Assembly (NCBI GenBank): GCA_002483765.1
Contig: DLIO01000059.1
Coordinates: forward strand, 76,919-94,370
Origin: Lentisphaeria bacterium UBA7640
GTDB taxonomy: Bacteria; Verrucomicrobiota; Lentisphaeria; Victivallales; Victivallaceae
DNA: 17,452 nt
Reading direction: 5' to 3'
Positions within the stretch are counted from its first letter, which is position 1. The number at the start of each line of letters is the position of its first letter. The notes below the pieces were generated by a model. The model did no database searches. It saw nothing but the letters and a program-made list of their open reading frames with translations, and was not told the origin of the DNA. The position numbers were made by a program, and so were the translations under genes. Below are positions 1-4,732 of this stretch, one piece after another.

Positions 1-25
1 TGCGTAGTGCGTAGTGCGTAGTGCG
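1..25. repeat. Tandem heptamer array (TAGTGCG unit)
   Basis: About 3.6 head-to-tail copies of a 7-base unit, TGCGTAG, starting at the window edge, so the array may extend further left. It is followed at once by a purine-rich stretch and TTTAACCAC, the same order seen after the related TAGTGGA array at 1178-1196. The unit length equals that of the AACTTAA arrays at 358-384 and 1494-1547. Confidence 0.85.
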
Positions 26-57
26 GAAGGGGGAAAGGGAGGGAAGATTTAACCACC

Positions 58-87
58 CGCCTACGCCGAGGCTTCGGAGGGCAGGCG
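58..87. repeat. GC-rich hairpin module, copy 1
   Basis: CGCCT (58-62) pairs with AGGCG (83-87), and an inner CCGA/TCGG stem closes on GGCT. The segment from about 44 (GATTTAACCACC, then CCTACGCCGA) is clearly homologous to 3305-3345, so this is a dispersed repeat, not a chance hairpin. Confidence 0.65.
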
Positions 88-251
88 CAAGCCACGAGAA
101 AGGAAGAAGGGAAGTCACCACTAATGGACACTAATAAAGAAGAAGAAAAATATTTATTAAGGGGAAAAGGGAAGAAATATTTTAACCACAGATGGGAAGA
201 AGATAGCATAGACATTTCTGTCTGTGCATTTTTGTTGCAACTGCTACTATG

Positions 252-282
252 AATTAGCGCGCGCATAATGCGCGCGCGAATT
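252..282. repeat. CG-alternating palindrome, copy 1
   Basis: Inverted repeat with arms GCGCGCGCAT / ATGCGCGCGC around a single central A, flanked by AATTA on the left and GAATT on the right; one A/G mismatch interrupts the stem before the AATT ends pair. A 33-base stretch (251-283) is identical to copy 4 (14518-14550). It lies 111 bases upstream of the first SDR gene; whatever lies upstream is outside the window. Confidence 0.9.
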
Positions 283-357
283 ACAGACGAAAATTATAGC
301 ATTAAAAAAACTATTTCCCGTTTTTTTTTATTCGTGTTCATTCGTGGTTCTTCCCCC

Positions 358-384
358 TTAAAACTTAAAACTTAAAACTTAAAA
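358..384. repeat. AACTTAA heptamer array upstream of the first SDR gene
   Basis: Three full copies of TTAAAAC plus a partial copy (period 7). The array ends directly in the ribosome binding site AAGGA and lies 9 bases from the ATG at 394, so it would be within the 5' leader or core promoter. The same unit forms the array at 1494-1547. Confidence 0.9.
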
Positions 385-393
385 AGGATTAAA

Positions 394-1170
394 ATGTTTG
401 AATTGAAAAATAAGAAAATCGTTTTCTTTGGAGCAGTAGGCTATTTGGCGACTCCGATCGTTTGGAAAATGGCGGAACTTGGCGCTGATTTGATGTTGGT
501 AGATATCAATGTTGAACGCGCAAGCAAAGTTGCAAAAGAGCTGAGTCTGAAATATCCGGAGCAATGTTTTGATTTTTCGTATCTTAATACCGAAGATTAC
601 TCCAGCATCACAGCCTGTTTTGAGAAGATCAAAAAAACTTTTGGCAAGATTGACATTATGGTCTCTGGGATTTCAGCAGCTAATAATCTACTGGTCGAAG
701 AGTTTACCCCTGAGTTGATGAATAAGACTTTTGCCGCTCATCTGACTGGTTCGTTTCTGCTGGCCAGGAGTTCGGCTGAATTGATGCCCGATGGCGGCAG
801 TATAGTGATTTTCTCGTCGATGTACGGACAGGTCGCTCCTGATCCATCAGCCTACCATGCGCCGATGAAACCCAATCCCATTGACTATGGAATGGCGAAA
901 GCCGGACTTAATCAGATGATCCGCTATCTAGCCGTCTACTGGGGGCCTAAAAACATTCGAGTCAATGGCGTATCGCCTGGACCGTTTCCGAACCCTGCGA
1001 ATTATCCGGACGATAACGATTTTATTGAACGTCTTGATAAAAAAGTTCCCATTGGGCGTGTTGGTAAACAACATGAAATGGCTGGAGCAGTAATTTATTT
1101 GGCTTCCGATGAGTCGAGTTTTACTAATGGACATATTATCAATGTCGATGGGGGCTGGACGGCATGGTGA
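394..1170 (+). CDS. SDR-family oxidoreductase (polysaccharide-locus type)
   Basis: A 258-residue classical-size short-chain dehydrogenase/reductase. The Rossmann fold starts at residue 8. The glycine motif reads GAVGYLA (13-19), lacking the usual Thr and the last Gly. D37 at the end of strand 2 suggests NAD(H). Ser141/Ser142, Tyr165 and Lys169 (YGMAK) form the catalytic set, and the NNAG segment is replaced by SGIS (91-94). The C-terminus NVDGGWTAW is typical of SDRs in surface-sugar loci (PtmA-like). The start is supported by AAGGA 8 bases upstream. It is separated from the next gene by a repeat island of about 390 bases, so probably has its own transcript. The substrate is unknown; a sugar or sugar acid is likely. 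The family call is firm; the role is inference. Confidence 0.85.
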   Translation: MFELKNKKIVFFGAVGYLATPIVWKMAELGADLMLVDINVERASKVAKELSLKYPEQCFDFSYLNTEDYSSITACFEKIKKTFGKIDIMVSGISAANNLLVEEFTPELMNKTFAAHLTGSFLLARSSAELMPDGGSIVIFSSMYGQVAPDPSAYHAPMKPNPIDYGMAKAGLNQMIRYLAVYWGPKNIRVNGVSPGPFPNPANYPDDNDFIERLDKKVPIGRVGKQHEMAGAVIYLASDESSFTNGHIINVDGGWTAW

Positions 1171-1177
1171 GGAGAAC

Positions 1178-1196
1178 TAGTGGATAGTGGATAGTG
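1178..1196. repeat. Tandem heptamer array (TAGTGGA unit)
   Basis: 2.7 copies of TAGTGGA beginning 8 bases after the SDR stop codon. It is followed by AAGGGGGAAAG and GATTTAAC, the same order as after the TAGTGCG array at 1-25. Two of seven unit positions differ from that array, so the two are diverged or independently evolved heptads in the same module slot. Confidence 0.75.
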
Positions 1197-1493
1197 AAGG
1201 GGGAAAGAGAGATTTAACTACGAAAAGGAAACGGGGGAGTTAGAGAGTTGGGAATATTATCCACGAATGACACGAATGCTCACGAATGAAGAAAGAGAGG
1301 GTTAAGTTTTGAGTTAAAGGGAAAAACAGAAATGTGGACGCCATGGTCATTCGACATGGTAAAATATGTCCTCGCTCCATAGAGCAGACCTCTTTCCTAA
1401 AACTTATTAGGGCCAATTAGTGAAATTAGTGGACAAAAAGATTCCCTCTTTTGTGTTTTTCGTGCTTTTAGTGGTTAATCATTCCCCTCCCCC

Positions 1494-1547
1494 AACTTAA
1501 AACTTAAAACTTAAAACTTAATACTTAATACTTAAAACTTAAAACTA
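1494..1547. repeat. AACTTAA heptamer array upstream of the aldolase gene
   Basis: Seven full 7-base units plus a partial one: four AACTTAA, two TACTTAA, one AACTTAA, then AACT. The array ends 5 bases before the GGAG ribosome binding site of the aldolase. The internal TACTTAA variants show the array is not a fresh homogenous expansion. Confidence 0.9.
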
Positions 1548-1561
1548 TAATGGAGATTATA

Positions 1562-2377
1562 ATGAAATCAGAATGGAAAATGAGAGAAAGTAAAGTCCTG
1601 CGCAAGTTGCGTAGTGGCGAAGTCGCGCTTTGTACTAAAATGAATCTAGCTGACCCGAGAGCTTTTGAAATTGCCGCGATGAGCGGAGTTGATTGCCTTT
1701 GGACCTGCCAGGAACATATCGGTAATGATTATCGTTCTATACAAGAACAGGTGCTGGCGACCAAGGCGCATGATTGCGATCTGTTGTGTCGCGTCCCCAA
1801 GGGCTGCTACAGCAATTACATTCGTCCGTTAGAGTTGGACGCTACTGGCATCATGGTACCGCATATCATGAGTTTAGAAGAGGCGAAGGAAACAGTCAAG
1901 ATCACCCGTTTTCATCCTGTCGGACGGCGCCCGCTTGACGGTGGCAATGCTGACGGCAAATATTGTCAAGTACCTTTGCTGGAATATCTTGAACAATCCA
2001 ACCGCGAACGTTTTGTCATACTGCAAATTGAAGATCCAGAACCATTAGCAGAACTTGATGCGATTGCCGCTCTTGACGGTTATGACGTGTTACTCTTCGG
2101 CCCCGGAGATTTTACTCATTCTATCGGCGATCCGGGAAATTTCGATAACCCACTAGTACACAAGGCCAGAAAAAAGATTGCCGAAACCGCCGTCAAACAT
2201 GGCAAAATAGCTGGAACGGTAGGCAGTCTAGGGAATTATCAAGAGCTCGTTGATATGGGATATAGATTTATCAGTATTGGAGCTGATGTCTGCGCGTTAA
2301 CAGCGGCATACTCCGAAATCGTCAATACAGTTGCCGGAATAGATGTTCGTTCAGCTAAGAGTATTTACCGGAAATAA
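1562..2377 (+). CDS. HpcH/HpaI-family class II aldolase
   Basis: A 271-residue aldolase of the HpcH/HpaI/YfaU type, a TIM barrel that uses a divalent metal and reversibly joins pyruvate (or a related 2-oxoacid) to an aldehyde. Family landmarks are in order: the catalytic EH pair (E51 H52), an Arg in CRVP (R77) that normally holds the 2-oxoacid carboxylate, a Glu metal ligand in LQIED (E157) and an Asp ligand in GPGDF (D183). The common 'EHG' and 'GPADL' motifs read EHI and GPGDF here. An upstream in-frame ATG at 1550 overlaps the GGAG; the ATG at 1562 has GGAG with a 6-base spacer and is preferred. The next SDR gene starts 27 bases downstream, so the two are probably co-transcribed. Whether it builds or breaks a 2-keto-3-deoxy sugar acid cannot be read from sequence. 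Confidence 0.85.
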   Translation: MKSEWKMRESKVLRKLRSGEVALCTKMNLADPRAFEIAAMSGVDCLWTCQEHIGNDYRSIQEQVLATKAHDCDLLCRVPKGCYSNYIRPLELDATGIMVPHIMSLEEAKETVKITRFHPVGRRPLDGGNADGKYCQVPLLEYLEQSNRERFVILQIEDPEPLAELDAIAALDGYDVLLFGPGDFTHSIGDPGNFDNPLVHKARKKIAETAVKHGKIAGTVGSLGNYQELVDMGYRFISIGADVCALTAAYSEIVNTVAGIDVRSAKSIYRK

Positions 2378-2404
2378 AAACAACAAAACAATGGAGTTGT
2401 GAAC

Positions 2405-3193
2405 ATGAATGTTTTGGAAAGTTTTTCATTAAAAGGAAAGACCGTATTATTAACCGGTGGAGCTGGGAAATACGGTCGGCAGATTATGACCGCGCTTGCA
2501 GAGGCGGGAGCTGAAACTTATATCGCTTCACGGAATCTTGAAGCCTTGGATGAAGTCGCTTCACATGAACGCGCCTACGGGCATTCGGTTACTGCGCTAC
2601 AACTTGATCTTGGGGATGAAAAATCGATCTTCGCTCTTCATCAAGAGATCATGAGACGCAGTGGTAAAATTGACGTCTTGATTAATAATGCGGTCACCCG
2701 TTCCGCCACCAACGGCTGGAATAATCCATTGGAAGAGTTTGACCTAAGTCTTCATGTCAATGCATCCGCATTATTCACCATCACCAGAATTTTTGCCGAA
2801 GAGATGAAAAAGAGTCAAAGTGGCTCCATTATCAATATCGGTTCCATGATGGGCATGGTCGGAGTAGAAATGGGCAATTATGAAAACACCGGCATGAACG
2901 CCAATCCGTCGCCAATCTATTTTTACGAAAAAGGTGGCATGATTAATTTCACTCGCTGGGCGGCCAGCATTCTCGGTTCTGCCAATATCCGGGTTAATTG
3001 CGTGTCGCCAGGCGGGTTGTTTACACCAGACTTACCGTCGCAATTTGTTAAAAATTATAGTGACAGAACCCAACTCGGACGAATGGCCAACGATACAGAT
3101 TTGAAGGGAATTATTGTTTTTCTCGCTTCAGACGCCTCGAAGTATATTACTGGTACCAATATCCCAGTTGACGGCGGTTATACAGCAAAATGA
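2405..3193 (+). CDS. SDR-family oxidoreductase, partner of the aldolase
   Basis: A 262-residue short-chain dehydrogenase/reductase. The nucleotide motif is TGGAGKYG (17-24), the GGAGxxG form also hinted at in the first SDR. A basic residue after strand 2 (R43) suggests NADP(H). NNA is at 94-96, Ser147, and Tyr172-x3-Lys176 complete the active site; the C-terminus is PVDGGYTAK. An insert of about 20 residues rich in Asn and Gly lies between Ser147 and Tyr172. The in-frame GTG at 2399 sits only 2 bases from GGAG, whereas the ATG at 2405 has an 8-base spacer and is preferred. The 27-base gap to the aldolase suggests one transcript and consecutive steps. The two SDRs differ in predicted cofactor, so they may work on different intermediates. 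Confidence 0.85.
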   Translation: MNVLESFSLKGKTVLLTGGAGKYGRQIMTALAEAGAETYIASRNLEALDEVASHERAYGHSVTALQLDLGDEKSIFALHQEIMRRSGKIDVLINNAVTRSATNGWNNPLEEFDLSLHVNASALFTITRIFAEEMKKSQSGSIINIGSMMGMVGVEMGNYENTGMNANPSPIYFYEKGGMINFTRWAASILGSANIRVNCVSPGGLFTPDLPSQFVKNYSDRTQLGRMANDTDLKGIIVFLASDASKYITGTNIPVDGGYTAK

Positions 3194-3427
3194 GGGGGGA
3201 GAGGAATTTTAACCACGAAAAACACGAAAGGCACGAAAAAAAGAGGGAGAAGAATTCTTTTGTCCACTAATTTCTCTAATTGACACTAATAAATAGGTAT
3301 GAAGAGAGATTTTAAGCACCTACCTACGCCGAAGCTTTGGCAGGTAATCGGAAGACTCAGAAAAAGCAAGGTTAAAGGCAATATGGAATTTAACCACGGA
3401 AAACACTAAACACTTAAAGAAAGCACT
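3194..3427. repeat. Intergenic island 3: repeat modules
   Basis: No gene is visible. It holds a purine-rich run with TTTTAACCACG and 'AACACGAAAGGCACGAAAAA' type units (about 3194-3240), a reverse CACTAAT module (about 3260-3292), a second copy of the GC-rich hairpin module (3322-3345) preceded by GATTTTAAGCACC, and a further forward module, TTTAACCACGG then AAAACACTAAACAC (3388-3414), leading into the start of the aldo/keto reductase. Confidence 0.65.
3322..3345. repeat. GC-rich hairpin module, copy 2
   Basis: ACCT (3322-3325) pairs with AGGT (3342-3345), and GCC (3328-3330) with GGC (3339-3341), around the GAAGCTTT core. CCTACGCCGA is shared exactly with copy 1 (58-87), and changes between copies tend to keep pairing, as expected if the hairpin itself matters. 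Confidence 0.6.
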
Positions 3428-4327
3428 ATGGAATTTTCAAGATTAATGTTGGGAACGGTTCAATTTGGTTTGAACTATGGGATTGCCAATAGCGCTGGCA
3501 AGCCATCTTATGAGATTGTCAGAAAAATTATAAGCACCGCCTATGACCATGGTGTGAACTGCCTTGACACTGCGGCTGGTTATGGCGACAGCGAGGAGAT
3601 ATTGGGACGCGTACTCGACGAATTAAACTTAAAAAACAAAATGTTACTTATCAGTAAGGTACCTAATTTAATTCAGCACGGTTTTTCTGAAAGAGATGCG
3701 GAGAAATTTATCGTGGATAGCGTAGAACGTTCGCTCACGAAACTTGGTATTGAAAGCCTCGCGGTCGGAATGTTTCATTCAGAACAGGATATCAAATATC
3801 TTGGAATAATGAAGAAGTTGGAAAAGCAGGGTTTGATAAACGGTGTTGGGATTTCACTGGACAGTAACCGTTATTGCAATGAAGTGATTGCTGCCGGAAT
3901 AAAATATGTTCAAATTCCTTATAATGTTCTTGACCAACGTTTTGATGAATTTTTGTCAAAGGCGTTGGAAAGCGGTATTACCATTTTCACCAGAAGTATC
4001 TATTTGCAAGGGTTACTACTAATGCCTGAAAAAGCAATTATTCAGCCGCTACAATCGATTATTCCGATACGGCAGAAATTGTCAGAATTGGCTACGGAAC
4101 ACGGCATAGAGATGGCAGAATTGTGTATGAGGTTTGTATTGAATAACCCAAGCATAAAAAGCATTGTGACTGGAGTTGATAACTCTGAACAGTTAAAACA
4201 TAATCTGCAAATAATGAAAAAAGGGGCATTACCATCAGCATTACATAAAAAGATAAAGTCGGCAGTGCCCCTGCTCCCGGAAACACTAATCCGCCCGTCA
4301 CTTTGGAACAAAACCACGTCTAATTGA
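3428..4327 (+). CDS. Aldo/keto reductase
   Basis: A 299-residue aldo/keto reductase, an (alpha/beta)8 barrel using NADPH to reduce an aldehyde or ketone. The catalytic tetrad is complete: Asp47 and Tyr52 in LDTAAGYGDSE, Lys77 in LLISK and His117 in MFHSE. The N-terminus LGTVQFGLNYGIAN is characteristic of a subfamily common in surface-polysaccharide loci, which fits the neighbouring SDR and aldolase genes. The ribosome binding site is weak (AAAGAAAG before ATG), and a repeat island of over 200 bases separates it from the SDR. It is the last plus-strand gene before a convergent minus-strand block. The substrate is not known. Confidence 0.88.
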   Translation: MEFSRLMLGTVQFGLNYGIANSAGKPSYEIVRKIISTAYDHGVNCLDTAAGYGDSEEILGRVLDELNLKNKMLLISKVPNLIQHGFSERDAEKFIVDSVERSLTKLGIESLAVGMFHSEQDIKYLGIMKKLEKQGLINGVGISLDSNRYCNEVIAAGIKYVQIPYNVLDQRFDEFLSKALESGITIFTRSIYLQGLLLMPEKAIIQPLQSIIPIRQKLSELATEHGIEMAELCMRFVLNNPSIKSIVTGVDNSEQLKHNLQIMKKGALPSALHKKIKSAVPLLPETLIRPSLWNKTTSN

Positions 4328-4366
4328 TAATTGGGAATACCATCTTATTCGACATAACTGGCGCTT

Positions 4367-4401
4367 TTAATTCGCGCGCGCATTATGCGCGCGCGAATTA
4401 A
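4367..4401. repeat. CG-alternating palindrome, copy 2
   Basis: Perfect 17-base arms (TTAATTC then GCGCGCGCAT, and the complement) around a single central T at 4384. The centre CATTATG is the reverse complement of CATAATG in the other copies, so this copy is in the opposite orientation. It starts 39 bases after the aldo/keto reductase stop codon. Confidence 0.92.
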
Positions 4402-4537
4402 GAACGACATTACGGAGCGCAGAGAGGTTAATCCGCATTGGAAAGTGGACGAACGCGGACGTTGTGGACTAACATGAAAATGGGTGAAGGGAGTTTAACA
4501 CGGAGACACAGAGAGACGGAGAAAAATGATAAAATAG

Positions 4538-4564
4538 CAACTTACAAGGAATCCTTGTAAGTTG
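4538..4564 (-). terminator. Perfect palindrome, possible terminator of the minus-strand block
   Basis: Arms CAACTTACAAGGA (4538-4550) and its exact complement (4552-4564) around one A. On the minus strand the hairpin is followed by the T-rich CTATTTTATCATTTTT, which fits an intrinsic terminator about 170 bases past the M16 stop codon. The stem is AT-rich, so strength is uncertain. No T-run follows it on the plus strand. Confidence 0.5.
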
Positions 4565-4732
4565 ATAGGGAAGTGGAGCGTCAGGAAAAGGGTGGATTTT
4601 TCCAATTCTGACTTCTTCCCACCTCCGTGGCTCAGTGACTCTGTGTTAGATCTTCCTTTCCCTTTTCCCATCCGCGATAAGCGGTGTCAATCTGGGTTAA
4701 ATTTTCCCGCTTCCGGCATTAACCTTGAAATT

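Larger units (their letters stand above)
1..393. repeat. Intergenic island 1: mosaic of short repeat modules
   Basis: No gene is visible in these 393 bases. In order it holds a heptamer array (1-25), a purine-rich run ending in TTTAACCACC, a GC-rich hairpin module (58-87), a 'CACTAATGGACACTAAT' module (about 119-136), a second purine-rich run ending in TTTTAACCACAG (about 160-190), the CG-alternating palindrome (252-282), then inverted-orientation modules (TTCGTG and ATTCGTGGTT near 331-350) and an AACTTAA array (358-384). The modules recur in the islands at 1171-1561, 3194-3427 and 4328-4732. Similar degenerate 'CACGAA' intergenic repeats are familiar from PVC and other environmental bacteria. 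Confidence 0.75.
1171..1561. repeat. Intergenic island 2: inverted arrangement of repeat modules
   Basis: No gene is visible. Left half, forward modules: TAGTGGA heptamers (1178-1196), purine-rich run, TTTAACTACGAAAA, then three CACGAATG-type units (about 1261-1290). Middle: a hairpin (CCATG 1341-1345 / CATGG 1355-1359) and a 'CCAATTAGTGAAATTAGTGGAC' type module given here in two parts: CCAATTAGTG and AAATTAGTGGAC (about 1413-1434). Right half, reverse-oriented modules: TTTTTCGTGC, TAGTGGTTAA, a pyrimidine-rich run, and the AACTTAA array (1494-1547). Forward modules follow the upstream gene and inverted ones precede the downstream gene, as in island 1. Confidence 0.7.
4328..4732. repeat. Convergent intergenic region with inverted repeat modules and two palindromes
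   Basis: These 405 bases lie between the 3' ends of the aldo/keto reductase and the M16 peptidase and hold no convincing gene. They contain CG-alternating palindrome copy 2 (4367-4401), a forward 'CACAGAG' module (about 4485-4524: TTTAACACGGAG, then ACACAGAGAGACGG), a second perfect palindrome (4538-4564), and the same module inverted (about 4612-4672; on the minus strand TCTAACACAGAG, then TCACTGAGCCACGGAGG). The two modules thus form a large imperfect inverted repeat around the second palindrome. Confidence 0.7.

Noticed and set aside
1494..1547. Possible CRISPR-like array
   Set aside because: Units are 7 bases and directly adjacent, with no spacers and no cas genes in the window; these are simple tandem repeats.
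1..4732. Insertion sequences or transposase remnants
   Set aside because: The islands contain repeats but no transposase-like coding sequence and no defined terminal repeats with target duplications that I could verify.
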